From Vanessa cardui (Eukaryota > Arthropoda > Insecta > Lepidoptera > Nymphalidae), in assembly GCF_905220365.1 (NCBI RefSeq), contig NC_061130.1, positions 14,763,501-14,827,500 on the forward strand: a DNA stretch of 64,000 bases, given 5' to 3'. Of this stretch, positions 14,221-25,816 are shown piece after piece; the first letter of the stretch is position 1, and each line of letters begins with the position of its first letter. The position numbers and the translations under genes were made by a program. A model generated the notes under the pieces. It was not told where the DNA came from. It did no database searches and worked only from the letters and a program-made list of their open reading frames with translations.

Positions 14221-14689
14221 CTTGTGAACTTAGGCTGTAACATGTGTGTTAAGTCACATTTATTTTGATTGACTATAATATTATCTATTACAAATAAACA
14301 TTTTTATATTTAGCTTACGCACAATTCTATATGGCAATTTTTAAATAACATTGCTAACAGTCAAAGATCTATTTGCATATTTTATCTAATTCTATTGGAG
14401 TTATAAATTAAAATAACTTAAAACGTATGAAAAATTGAAAAGTCACCATTGTATATAATGTTTTTTCAAACAAATTCATTATTTCAATTGATATAAATAG
14501 TCCACGCTACCTATCAATGGTTGATGGTATCCTAGAAACCAAGTCACGCAAGTGTGAACGACAACTGTCCTATATTTAAACTCAATCGGATAAAAGCTTA
14601 AGAAAATATGCAAAGTACATATATTATAATGAACTGTTGTAAGTGTGTCTTAATTTTTAGTAAAAAAATAATAATAGTTAGATTCAACT

Positions 14690-14945
14690 TTATAATTATA
14701 TTGTTGGAATAAACAAACAACATCTGCGTCAAGTCACACAACTTAACTTTAAAAAAAAACGCGGGAGATTCTTGGTTGACATATTAAGATCGCGAATATA
14801 ATTATTACGGTGTAATGTGAAATGAAGTGAATATGTAGACTAAATGTTTTTCTTTTGTGATAGATTGATTGTTATTTTAAATTAAAGATAATTGTTTTAG
14901 AGGTTAACCTACTTCTGGTTCTAAAAATATACTTAATAATAAAAT
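14690..14945 (+). repeat. Dispersed repeat, copy 1 of an inverted pair
   Basis: About 250 bp running from TATTGTTGGAATAAACAAAC through ACATCTGCGTCAAGTCACAC to TTAGAGGTTAACCTACTTCT. The reverse complement occurs at 32565-32825 with small indels. No ORF. Probably a non-autonomous transposon; termini were not defined. Confidence 0.65.
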
Positions 14946-14974
14946 ATTAAAAATAATATGCTTGTTTTTTTAGA

Positions 14975-15135
14975 AACTCAAATTCAAATTCCTTTATTCA
15001 ATATAGAAGCATTACACTTACTGCTTATTAATGGTCAAATGAAACACTACCACGGTTCGGAAAAAGAAATACCCTGATCTGAGAAGAACCAGCGAAAGAA
15101 ACACAGCGGGTCTTATTATTATTTTTTTGTCAAAC
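14975..15135 (+). repeat. Fragment of a short interspersed repeat
   Basis: Carries AAATTCCTTTATTCAATATAG, a GGTCAAATGAAACACTACCAC block, GGTTCGGAAAAAGAAATACC and GAAAGAAACACAGCGGGTC. The same blocks are at 3845-3985 (+) and 39595-39720 (-), with a weaker relic at 18615-18700. Non-coding. Confidence 0.6.
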
Positions 15136-15660
15136 TAGAGATATTACAAGATCTTTAAATAGCGTGAAACTCAAAATCAAACTCCTACGGTTAATTTAAC
15201 CGTGTAAATGATATGGTAGATAATACAAAATGAATATCAAAGAAAAGTGCTTCTTAAAGCATACTTGATATAAAGCATTGTGTAAGCAAGCACTATTAAG
15301 TTGTATTTTTATTTACCTTTCTACTATTAAAATTACGTCTATTGACACTTTCATATTTTAAAACAACATAATTACAATATAGCCGCAACTTAAGTTTATA
15401 TTTATGTTTATATTACAAAGATTATATATATTTTTATGTGATAGGTGGCAAATGTGCAGAATCTTTGATGGAAAGTGACTATCACCGGCCGTGGACATCT
15501 GCCACACCGGGAGGCTTGCAGTTGGGTTGCCGGCCTTAAGGAAAGAGTACGCTCCTTTTTTTAAAGTTCCCATGTCGTATCGGTTCGGAAAAACTGCCCG
15601 CTAAATCTGGATCAACAAAATACTTGTACGAGGAACAAAATGTCTGAAAATACGTAGATA

Positions 15661-15998
15661 TAGTACGACACAAATTAGATGTAGCATCGGAATATGCAAT
15701 GGAATTAAAATAAAACCGATTACTGCCGATTTACACGACCAATAGAAATAGATCCCCATCGCGCCATTCGACGCTATTCGTCGCTATAGATTCACGCGTC
15801 AGAGAAAGCAAGGCGTGTTAATCGACGCGTCAAATTGACGAATATATTAGGTCATATGATATTACAAGTTATTACGTTTGTGCAAAGATCATATTCGAAT
15901 GAAAAATCTTTTATTGATAATTTGGGATGGCGTACTCAATTCGGATGTGATCGGTTTTACGAATTTTGCCGATATGTCATCTAAGTTGTGTCGTAATA
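15661..15998 (+). mobile_element. MITE A, copy 1
   Basis: A ~340-bp element with inverted termini. The left end is TAGTACGACACAAATTAGAT followed by GTAGCATCGG; the right end is CCGATATGTCATCTAAGTTG followed by TGTCGTA. The body includes CCGATTACTGCCGATTTACAC and GACGAATATATTAG. Two further copies are at 24224-24522 and 49426-49744. No ORF. The flanking TA is compatible with a TA-targeting family, but the superfamily is not resolved. Confidence 0.75.
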
Positions 15999-16308
15999 TA
16001 CGTGAAATAAAAAAAAAAAAACAATAATAGCAGGTATATTTATTATCCCTATTTTTTTTCTTGACTAATGAGTTATTTCGATGCCAAAGTCGTTTCTCCG
16101 TCCTCTTGTGGTTGAACCAGCTTATACAAATAGATCGCTACAGTTCATCTGTATATCGTGTATTGTCAATCAGTACAAGGATCAGTACAAAGGACATTTT
16201 AGAACCTATAACAGGTGACTTATTTGTCTTATCTTCCATTTACAAATTAAAAAATAAAACTTATACACATATACATAGATTTCTTTTCTTTTTCTGAATT
16301 ATCTATTA

Positions 16309-16560
16309 CTAGTGACCCGGCCCGACTTCGCACGGGTGCAATGATATGACATTACAGTAGAAACTTCTAAAATAATCAGAGTTTCATTAATAATTTGTCC
16401 ATTGTTTTTTTAATGTATGGTCCATGTATTATTATCCAAATTGTATACAAAACCTACCTTTCGAATCACTCTTTCTATTAAAAAAAACCGCATTAAAATC
16501 AGTTACGTAATATTAAAGATCTAAGCATATGTAGGGACCTACAGCGAAACGCGACTTTGA
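16309..16560 (+). mobile_element. Repeat D fragment (Helitron-like end)
   Basis: Starts ACTAGTGACCCGGCCCGACT TCGCACGGGTGCAATGATAT, then ACTTCTAAAATAATCAG, TCGAATCACTC and AACCGCATTAAAATC. The same unit recurs at 21283-21345 (+), 22285-22545 (-), 23060-23530 (+) and 42984-43205 (+). The GC-rich hairpin-like end next to CTAG(T) suggests a non-autonomous Helitron, which is inference only. Confidence 0.5.
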
Positions 16561-16587
16561 TACTATCTAATTATGTTTATTTAGCGT

Positions 16588-16870
16588 TTTTAGGGTTCCG
16601 TACCTCAAAAGGAAAAAACGGAACCCTTATAGGATCACTTTGTTGTCCGTCTGTCCGTCCGTCTGTCAAGACCCTTTTTCTCAGGAACGCGTGGAGGTAT
16701 GAAGCTGAAATTTATATCAATTACTCAAGTCTACTGTCCCTTGAAGCTGTGAAAAAATCAAACTTCTAAGCCAACGCAATCAAAAGATACAGCCGTTTAT
16801 GCCGCAAATTTTCGACACTTGCAAGGGAATCAAAACCTACAGGGTGCTTCCCGTGAACTCAGAATCTTGA
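16588..16870 (+). repeat. Interspersed repeat with GGTTCCGTACC head
   Basis: Opens with an inverted pair TAGGGTTCCGT ... ACGGAACCCT (16591-16627) and a CCGTCTGTCCGTCCGTCTGT tract, followed by CTCAGGAACGCGTGGAGGTAT. A related block recurs at about 16985-17130 (CTCATAAACGCGTAGAGGTAT). I recognise this type as widespread in Lepidoptera but do not name it. No coding potential beyond a 70-codon shadow ORF. Confidence 0.6.
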
Positions 16871-17130
16871 AATTTGGTACGAAGCAACGTCTTATAGCAT
16901 AGATAAAGGAAAAATTACGAAAACCATAAATTTTTAGTTACATCACATAATATATATATTTTTAATAATTTTAAACTTACTACCCATTTCCTCATAAACG
17001 CGTAGAGGTATTAAATTGAAATTCATACCAAATACTCAGGTCTATAACACCTTTAAGCTGTAACAAAATCAATCTTCTATGTCAACGCAATCAAAAGAAA
17101 CAGCAATTTAAGCTGCATATTTTGAAACTC

Positions 17131-20029
17131 GAAAGTACTCGAGTACATAATTTTGTTCTTAAAATTTCTCTTAAACGTCTCACAACTCATCAGGATGAAG
17201 TGAAAACATTTTTTCGCAATATTTGGTAGCAAAAACTGTATTTGGAATAATTGGGTTAGTAATTACACAGATGGATAAGAAGTTATTCCCACAACAACTC
17301 GGTAATCTTAGAGGCTTGCCATATTCTCTTAGATTAGCAATTATGTATACTTTTAAAGGTGTACTTCAGTTATGATAATCGTTGATTCTGGTTGAACTCA
17401 GCACTACTATTAGTGCAAAGGGTAAGAATTCAGTTCTAGTATTAAAATTTCAAACGTCGTATTTTGTTTCTTTTTTCAAGTATGGTTTTATTTTTTTATT
17501 TTACACCACGTTATCATGATAAACAATTGAGAAAAATAGGATAATTACTCCTTCCGCTACATAGATTCTCACTATGAAATATCAATTGTCAATTATGAGA
17601 CAGGAAGAAATTATACGCATACGAAATCAAGGCGGTCAACTATTTAATTATGATGGTTTGCTGTAAAATACGTAACATAACACAACGACCTCTTAACCTA
17701 GCAATTGAGTTGATTTATAAAAATAAAAATTGTTGTGTGTTTGTGTTGGGGAATGTTTTAGATTGCACATTGATTGGCAGAATGAAGTCGAATGGCGCCG
17801 TGATCAAGTTCAACATATTACACTGTTATAAAATTTAAATAGTCAATGTTCGTTTTCTTGAATTGTTTGTATAAATTAAATAAAATAAGGTTCGTGCCTT
17901 TCTGTAACATTCTAAATTCCCAAAAAGATGCTGCAATTCAAATCAGAGTGAACCCAAAACTTTACCGGACATTGATCTTTCTAACTTACGAGTAACAAGT
18001 GAATCTAAATAAAAATCTATGCGGATAATACAACAAAATCAAATAACTCGAAGATACAAGTGGCCTGAAGTAACAATGATTTGTTAACGCGACCAGATTC
18101 GGTCTCTTGCGAAACAATGTATGCGTTAAAGTATGCATTATTCAGCACCGCGGCGCGCGGATTTGTAAGCGGGCTTAGGGAGTTCGAAACAAACCCATGG
18201 ACAGAACCATTGATTTGTGCAACACATCGTGATCTACTTGCTTACCGTACTATTGTTTTGAGTGTTAAACACTCATATTCCTTATATATATTCACGACTA
18301 TGGCGCACTCAAGCAAACTCCCCAGAGATGTCGAATCAGAGCTGATGCAAAGAGTTGTTTTATTGACATAGAAAACCTCTTTGCACAAGCTTGGTAGGTA
18401 CTACCCACTCTAATTATTCTTCATCTCATCATTATTTTGTGTGCTGCGTAACAGTTTTAATGAATATTAACTATTATAGCACTGAGGTGTTGTGTTGGGT
18501 TTCATATTTAAATATCGTAAAGATTTAGCCAAAATTAGATTTAAAAAGCCAAATTTGTGACGATGCTAGCACTGGTCACTTCCTCTGATAGTTTTTCGCC
18601 AGTGCGACTTATTTAAATTAAACTTCAATTTTAAAATCCTTTATACAATATAGAATAATCACACACTTAATTATAGTCAAATTTACAACTATCACCTTAG
18701 CAGATGCATCAGATTCTACTTGTAATTTTTGCACTGCTAGTGTTGATTTGCAAAACGCAAACAGGCAGTATACCTACCTAACAATCTAAATTACTAGCAT
18801 TATGGAATAGATTCCTAAAGGATTTCCTAAAACTGAAAATTCTGTAAAGTCTAGTTAATATAGAAATTCCCTACTTCTAGACACTTAACAAAATCACGTA
18901 ATATTTTGCCAATAATGATCAACAGTAGCCATCGCGTTTATTTTTCTCTCAACTTTACGCTACCGACGTGGAATATCGATTGTAAAGTAATCAATATCGA
19001 GTTCTTGACACAAAATTCACTCGAATCGGTAATCATTCATGAATAACGCTAGCTCGTGTTACAAACAGAAATATTGTTGCACAATAATATGGACGTACTT
19101 TGTTTAATTATCAGATGTATCGACTATAAAGCCTAGTGTAAAAAATGGTAGGGAAAGTGAAAAATTACTTCTCATATTTAAGAATAAGTCATTTTTTATA
19201 TTACTACATTACACAATAAACAGCTTAACAGCCTCATTATTCTAGTGGCCGGCTAATAAGGCAGTAGATCTCGGAACAAGACTACTTCAATTAGAAAGAA
19301 AATAAAGTAAAAAGATACTTAGATCCAAAAAAATCATATCCAATTTTTTAAAGTTTAAACGAGAATGAAGAGAAAGGAATACCCTTCCAAAAATGGTTCA
19401 TAAATAAATAAACGTACAAATATAACCTTTTTTTTCTCGCTGTAATAAGTTTTTGGGGGCACCCCATGAACTTTGTGGTTATTTAGGATTCGACGGTGAG
19501 AATGCCCAGAACAAATAAAATGTGATACCCACCGTCTTGATCTATTAGTTGCTATCACGGGATAACTTAGCATTTGTTTACGATAAATTATCAATGTGAC
19601 ATCTGAATGTGAATGCTCGGTACTCACACTCCTTTTCCTCGAATAGCATATAAAATCGTAGGTCCTGCTCTTTCCCGTCGTGTCGGTTTGCCGTATAGGG
19701 AATAGAGAGCGTTGCTGCGCATGCGCACGCACTTTTATTTTTTACACCAATCACTGGTTTACACCGTCAGATTATGTACGATTGGCTAGTTATAGCATCG
19801 TTTCGTAATCATATTTATTACAGAGAATTGAAAATTATATATTATTAAAAACTCGTATTTACTTCTTCAAATATTGGTAATTTGTTATTATAAGTGGGTG
19901 GTTTATAACAAGTAGTAGAATGATCTTTCTGTTTCTCTAGAAAGTTAGAATATTAAAATTCGCTGTAGGTGCAGGAAACACATTTGGTTCACTTATAATT
20001 TTTGTTACGTAAAACTGTGTAAATATAGT
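17131..20029. other. Intergenic DNA; one repeat-like segment
   Basis: No gene called. About 19430-19735 is less AT-rich and contains TTTCCCGTCGTGTCGGTTTGCC and a TGCGCATGCGCA palindrome. It includes a 125-codon minus-strand ORF (19355-19732) with no recognisable domain. The segment resembles common lepidopteran non-LTR tail sequence, so I treat it as repeat-derived. Confidence 0.4.
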
Positions 20030-20225
20030 TGAGTTTCAATGGCCCAGTGGTAAGAACAAATGGTACTCGATAGAAGGTTATTGACTTAAATCCGGCCTGT
20101 CACAATCGGAGATAACATCTCTCAAGTGTCGCTTGTGTCAATGTCATTCCCAACGCTGAAGAAAAAAAAAAATATCCACAACTAAAAGCCATTAAACTAA
20201 GAATTGAATTGAATTGAATTGAAAA
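20030..20225 (+). mobile_element. SINE relic with (GAATT)n tail
   Basis: Has TTTCAATGGCCCAGTGGTAAG at its head (A-box-like) and ends AACTAAAAGCCATTAAACTAAG plus (AATTG)n at about 20200-20222. The same 3' end in reverse orientation is at 43986-44130. The B-box region is degraded. Confidence 0.6.
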
Positions 20226-21282
20226 AAATATCGCCTTAAGTCTTCGACATTAGACGGGTGAAATGTATGCAGCAGCGTGAAGCCTTCTCTTTAAAATAAA
20301 TAAAACCTTTGACCAGCCTTTCCTGATTTATATACAAACTGTTACTAAATATATGTAATTAAAAAATCAAATCAAATGTATTTTATTTAATAAACACATT
20401 AGAGCATTTTTGAAAAGTAAATATTTCAACTAACACCGTTTCGGAAAGCAGCTCCCAGCAAGAAGAAAGGGCAAGAAACTCGCATATCTAATTGCTTTTT
20501 AAATAACTAGGTTTACAATTATGTTAGTATTCGCAGTTGTTGTTCTTAATTAATCTTGTGTCAGGACCCGAGCCAATCCATGCGTATTCATGTAAAGAGT
20601 AATATTTTACGTGTAAATTACAAAATTAATGGATAAATTTGGTCCCAATTTTCATTACTTATATGCGTATACCATTACTCAAAAACGTTCTCCGTAAATT
20701 ACAAGCGGAAAACAGGTAATTTTTATTTTATATTTGAATAGTATGTATATGAGGCATCAGCTTTAAGAAATATTTTTATACAATTCAGACTAATATTACA
20801 CAGGCCATTTTTTAGGCATAATATTATATATACCTTTCATTCAAAAATATTGACGGTCAGACCGAAACGACCTTTGTATATAATATCATAGTAATATTGA
20901 GTGTAACGTGTAGTGTGGCCAGTAACCGGATATGGTGTATCATACTCGGCGACTGTCGTGAACGAATAGATCTATTGTTTTCACTTTCGCTGCGCGGGCG
21001 CACGGTATCGTGTCAAGGTCGTTTTTATTCGAGAGCTTTCCGTGAACATTTTTAATCTATATTCGTGTTTTTTTTATAAAGAAATAGTATATGTATGTTA
21101 ACTATTACCTGCTACTCCATGGGCGTCTTTTTCTTAAGCCCCGTATTGTATATGCTTTGTATGTTAGATTTTAGTTTGCAAAAGTTTGCATATAGTACTT
21201 ATACCAGCTAAATCATTAGAGGTAAATAAAAAAATTGAACACAAAAGATAGATAGAGGTTACTTTCGCATTTATAATATTAG
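20226..21282. other. Intergenic DNA
   Basis: About 20360-20490 is a relic of the TACTTTATTCAAG / CACCGGTTCGGAAAG repeat. About 20930-21060 is a GC-richer block (GCTGCGCGGGCGCACGG) with no linked ORF. About 21245-21282 is a TTTCGCATTTATAATATTAG repeat tail. No gene seen. Confidence 0.45.
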
Positions 21283-21345
21283 TAACTAGCGACCCGCCCC
21301 GACTTCGCACGGGTGCAATGATATAACATCACAGTGGAAACTTCT

Positions 21346-21936
21346 AATAAAATTTTAACAAAAAGAAAAACCGACTTCAAACAAAACACTATTTTAAAAC
21401 AAATGAATATGCACGAAAAAGTAATAAAAATAATTGCGTATTCAACATATTTTTTAGAGTCTTCCTAAGTTAAATGAAATGAAAAATATTAGACTACTTA
21501 AAAGTCGATTAACGATTATATCATGTAGTTATAGTTATTGGTATATTTGGAGCCGGTGTCAGCCACGGTGCCCTTGCCCCAACAATCAAAAGAAAGAAGC
21601 GATACGAGCCCCTTGATTGATCCAGTATATTATTGTGTAAAATGGTAATTTGTAAAAAACATATTTGTTAAAGTATTCTCGTATTGTTTTTTGATAGATA
21701 TACTGTAGGGTTTTATTGGCTGACACCGACTCCAAATATAACAATAATTATAACTACATGATATAATCGTTAATCGACTTTTAAGTAGTCTAATATTTTT
21801 CATTTCATTTAACTTAGGAAGACTCTAAAAAATATGTTGAATACGCAATTATTTTTATTACTTTTTCGTGCATATTCATTTGTTTTAAAATAGTGTTTTG
21901 TTTGAAGTCGGTTTTTCTTTTTGTTAAAATTTTATT
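21346..21936. mobile_element. Long foldback element (220-bp arms, ~150-bp spacer)
   Basis: The sequence 21346-21565 is almost exactly the reverse complement of 21717-21936. For example, ATATTAGACTACTTAAAAGT pairs with ACTTTTAAGTAGTCTAATAT, and CCGACTTCAAACAAAACACT pairs with AGTGTTTTGTTTGAAGTCGG. The arms are symmetric about 21641. No ORF is present, so it is a foldback or long-TIR MITE. It lies just inside a repeat D left end (21283-21345). A transcript through it would form a ~220-bp duplex. Confidence 0.85.
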
Positions 21937-22284
21937 TATTTTTTGATTTTAAGTGAAGCTGATGTTGACTAACTAATTTTTTTTAATATGGATAGATTAA
22001 GCGTTCCGTTTATATGAGTCAGAAACTACTTCGAGGACAATTTCAAAGGAAACTTGCGAATAAAGCAAAAATAGACTTTCGAAAATGCGGATTTAATACG
22101 TCACGCGGCGTGAACTACAAGGATCCCTCGAAAGAGCTGTAATCGAACTCAGCAAAAAAACTTTGAAAAAGGCCAACTATATTTCGTACATCATATGACA
22201 TCACATCACATACACAAAATTTGATTAAAGATAGTAAGAAATTCTGCCCCATATCGCACCCTAACTGCGAGCCGTATAGGAGTT

Positions 22285-22545
22285 CCATCACTACATAGTA
22301 TAAAACAAAGTCGCTTTCTCTGTCCCTATATCTTTAAATCTACGCAACGGATTTTGATGCGGTTTTTTTTTAAAAGATAGTGTGATTCAAGGGGAAGGTT
22401 TGTGTGTATAATACATGAACAATATAGTAAAGAAACACTGATAATTTTAGAAGTTTGCGATGTGATGTCGTATATAAACAAATTCTGTAGTATATTTAGT
22501 ATCAGTATTGCACCCGTGCGAAGCCGGGGTGGGTAGCTAGTTGAT
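22285..22545 (-). mobile_element. Repeat D copy, reverse orientation, with hairpin/CTAG end
   Basis: Carries the reverse complement of the repeat D unit and ends at GCACCCGTGCGAAGCCGGGG TGGGTAGCTAGT. ACCCGTGCG...GGGT can fold and is followed by CTAG-T, as expected for a Helitron 3' end. The element strand relative to the family is a guess, and no Rep/helicase coding is present. Confidence 0.5.
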
Positions 22546-22849
22546 TATAATATTCGACTATGATAATTACATAAACATAACCACATTACGGAAGGTGACT
22601 CAAATATCCAAATAACCTATAAATAAAAGATTCGACCGAGTATCGCTAACGTGCTCCTCAGAATTGTTCCGTTCCCTTCCGTTCCGTCACTTTGTCATGG
22701 ATCCTGTGCTCAGAACCTTACCAAACTTTCACCAAATTACCCTTGAAGTATATATTTTATAATAAAAAAAGAATTATCAAAATTGGTTAACGTGATTTTC
22801 AGTTATTCACCTATTTGTCGCGCATATACATAACGCAAATTTAAGACTT

Positions 22850-22978
22850 ATGTCGTTTTCACATGGATACCATCATCGGAAAAAAAAATAAAAAAATGGG
22901 ACCCCACGGGAAGCACTACCTTTCAAACAAAAAAAAATTATCAAAATCGGTCCACCCAGTGAAAAGTTATGAGGTAAC

Positions 22979-23022
<44 letters not shown>

Positions 23023-23065
23023 GACGAATTGATAACCTCCTCCTTTTGGAAGTCGGTTGAAAATA
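22850..23065 (-). repeat. Non-LTR/SINE-like tail with long poly(A/T)
   Basis: Contains TCAAAATCGGTCCACCCAGT, an uninterrupted A-run of more than 30 at about 22986-23018, and GAATTGATAACCTCCTCCTT followed by GGAAGTCGGTT. This end sequence is common in lepidopteran repeats. The 65-codon ORF across the A-run is not a gene. Confidence 0.55.
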
Positions 23066-23530
23066 GCAGTGTTTCTTAACTAAATTATCCATAATATGTA
23101 TTATTTATAAAAAAACCTTCTTCTCGAATCACTCTATCTATTAAAAAACCCGCATCAAAATCCGTTGCGTAGTTTTAAAGATTAAAGCCAATGATATTCT
23201 AATAAACAGATATGTTATACCCATACTAAACGACAGAAAAATGTGTGCCGCGCTGGGGACCGTTTATTTTACATTTTGTTAAAAGTAAAAAGAATAGCTT
23301 GATAAAAACAATAATTAAAAAAAAAAACTAGATGTTTTAATTACGCAAAACGTATTACTACATCATTATGATGTATTAGGTATAACGTATTACTGGACGT
23401 TTTCTAGTCTCCACTTTTTGCGCGTTAATGACATATCTGTTTACTAGAACATCATTGATTAAAGCATACAAAGGGATATAGGGACAGAGAATGCGACTTT
23501 GTTTTATACTATGTAGTGAAGATTACATAT
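23060..23530 (+). mobile_element. Repeat D copy interrupted by a hAT-like MITE
   Basis: Repeat D sequence (TCGAATCACTCTATCTATTA, CCGCATCAAAATCCGTTGCG, TAGTTTTAAAG) runs to 23188. It then resumes after 23457 with AAAGCATACAAAGGGATATAG and CTTTGTTTTATACTATGTAG. The interruption is the MITE at 23189-23457, so the two insertions can be ordered. Confidence 0.65.
23189..23457. mobile_element. hAT-like MITE (269 bp) with 8-bp target duplication
   Basis: Termini are CAATGATATTCTAATAAACA (left) and the inverse TGTTTACTAGAACATCATTG (right), a long imperfect TIR. The flanks are ATTAAAGC at 23181-23188 and ATTAAAGC at 23458-23465, a perfect 8-bp duplication typical of hAT insertion. No ORF. A second copy begins at 63775. 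Confidence 0.8.
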
Positions 23531-24223
23531 GTATACCCACAAACACACCTAATTCCCGATATCTTCCTATATACCTAACTGCCGCTAAGCAGCAATACTT
23601 TATAGTTTGTTTACTATAACGAAAACACTTATTTACGTTACTTTAAAGTACTGAACTCTAAATATTTAATATTGGGCACTCAAAAATAACGTAATGAGTA
23701 TGTAATTATTATATTTATTTCGTATTAAAATAATGCACGACCTACTTCATGATTGGTTAGTGATTAGGTCTTTAAAAATGATTCATATTTAAACTTATTG
23801 ACTACAACACGGAACTTAAAGAATAACTTTGAATTTCTAATGGAAAATGTATCGTTTGATAGTTTTTGATGCTAGTAACACCATACCATAAATCAAAATT
23901 AGAAAAAAATATATCCAAAAGCATATCTATATCAGACAAAAACCAAGAAACAATAAAAAAAAAATTAAATCTCTATGATATTCGAAATACTTATTATTTT
24001 GTTAATTACCGTGTTACATGTTATTAGTAGAAGATTAGTAGTAAATTGAACAAGAATGATTAAATATCTATTAAACAAGTATTTTGGATGTATGATCGAT
24101 AATATGGCATTAATTATATCCAATAGAAACACAGGATACATTACATTCCGCGGAACCAATTAGTTATTAAACGAACATACCATATTAGGCATTAGTAACG
24201 TCTTTAAATTTAATAACTAAGTA
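23531..24223. other. Intergenic AT-rich DNA
   Basis: I see no gene or clear repeat in this stretch. Confidence 0.5.
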
Positions 24224-24522
24224 TAGTACGACACAACTTAGATGTAGCATTGATTACTGCCGATTTACACAACCAATAGAAATAGCTCCCTATCGCGCCA
24301 TTCGACTCTATTCGTCGCTATAGATTCTCGCGTCAGTTCAACCCGAGGATGCAAGTGCATGTAAATCGAAATGTCAAATTGACGAATATATTAATCATAT
24401 GATATTACAAGTTGTTACGTTTTTGTAAAGATCATATTCACATAAGAAATGAAAATTGATAATTAGGGATAGCGTACTTAATTCGGATGTGATAGGTTTT
24501 ACAAATTATTCCGATGCGAAGA
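24224..24522 (+). mobile_element. MITE A, copy 2 (right terminus lost)
   Basis: The left end AGTACGACACAACTTAGATG TAGCAT and the body (GATTACTGCCGATTTACACA, CGCGCCATTCGACTCTATTC, GACGAATATATTA) match copies at 15661 and 49426. After ATTCCGATG the match stops, so the right inverted end is missing. Confidence 0.7.
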
Positions 24523-25125
24523 CATAATTGCGCAAAATAAGTCGTTTTCAGACGTAAAAACTGTCAAAATCTTGTGTCATTGCTCAAGTGTCAAACATTC
24601 CAAGAAAAAGTAATTATTTAAAAGGAATAATAGACTAATAATACTCAATTTCATGCTCTAATATCGCATTGTTAGTGTAAATATAAATTAAATATGTGAA
24701 CATAGTTTTATATAAAAGATAATTAAATATTTTATTACATTTGAAAATTATTGTGTAATTAATCTAATTAGGAGATCGTAAAATTTTATTTAGAGAGAGG
24801 GGGAGATTTTGACACTATTATATAAATTACATAACTAGGTGAAATAATCTTCAAGACACACATATATTAGCTTATATATAATATATATTATTAATTGCCA
24901 ACATATGCAAGTATATACCTTTTTTATCAATTCGTGTAGCGAAGCAAGAAAAGCAAGGTCGTTTGAAGTCCGGCTGTCTATCCGTCCTAGAACGCGTGCG
25001 TCATACATTTTTATTTTATATTTCATGCATTTTGGATATCCTTTGTACATACAGAAGCTTTTAATTATGAGTTGCCGATAATTGTATCGCTGTGATAATA
25101 TCTGTGATAGTCATTGTATGTGCAC
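24523..25125. other. Intergenic AT-rich DNA
   Basis: No gene or clear repeat seen. The 71-codon minus-strand ORF at 24835-25050 has no recognisable feature. Confidence 0.5.
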
Positions 25126-25491
25126 CAGTGGAGGACTTACCAATAGCCTAAGTAGACTAAAAGCCTGGGGCGGCAGATTTACAGGGGCAAATTTAGCCCA
25201 AATTTGTTATTATCTTACAGAAATAAAAAAATACTTATAATTATATTTTTACACATTACGTCCGTAATCTACTGGTCACTGCATACTGGAAAAATAATCT
25301 AGTACTGACAGAAATATCAGTTAGTTCATAATCATACTAATGACGGGAAAAAGCCGATGTAATGAGGACAAATCATAAAGTGGCAATTTAAAGAAAAAAT
25401 GTAATTAATTTGAATTTCAAAAGTAAGTAGGGGCGGCAAAAATTGAATAGCTTACTAGCCTAGTAGCGGCAAAATTGTTAATCCACCACTG
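25126..25491. mobile_element. hAT-like MITE (366 bp) with 8-bp target duplication
   Basis: Ends are CAGTGGAGGACTTACC (left) and, inverted, CAGTGGTGGATTAACA (right). The CAGTG-type terminus is characteristic of many hAT elements. Flanks are ATGTGCAC (25118-25125) and ACGTGCAC (25492-25499), an 8-bp duplication with one substitution. Subterminal GGGGCGGCA words occur in both halves. No ORF. Confidence 0.8.
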
Positions 25492-25816
25492 ACGTGCACA
25501 AAAAGTAAGGATGAGATTATAGCGCCAAGTTTCCGAATTGGGGCAAAGTATCCGTTTCTATAATAAAATTCCACAGATATTTTTAACTTTGCCGTTTCAT
25601 CAATTCAAATCATTTATTGTAAAAACTGATTTGGTTAAGAAGGTGTATTATTCAATACAAGATTATACAGACGATAAAAAGACGATGAATAGCATGGAAT
25701 TAATACTAGTTAACTTCCATACTATTTAACTAACATGAGTGTTTTTTAACTGTGTTACTTGCCCGTTCTTCTCGGTAGAATCTACGTTCCGAACGAGTAG
25801 TTTCGCTTGTATGATA

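Noticed and set aside
19355..19732. 125-codon minus-strand ORF starting at a TGCGCATGCGCA palindrome (possible NRF-1-type promoter)
   Set aside because: The segment resembles lepidopteran non-LTR tail sequence (TTTCCCGTCGTGTCGG), no domain is recognisable, and no splice partner is seen.
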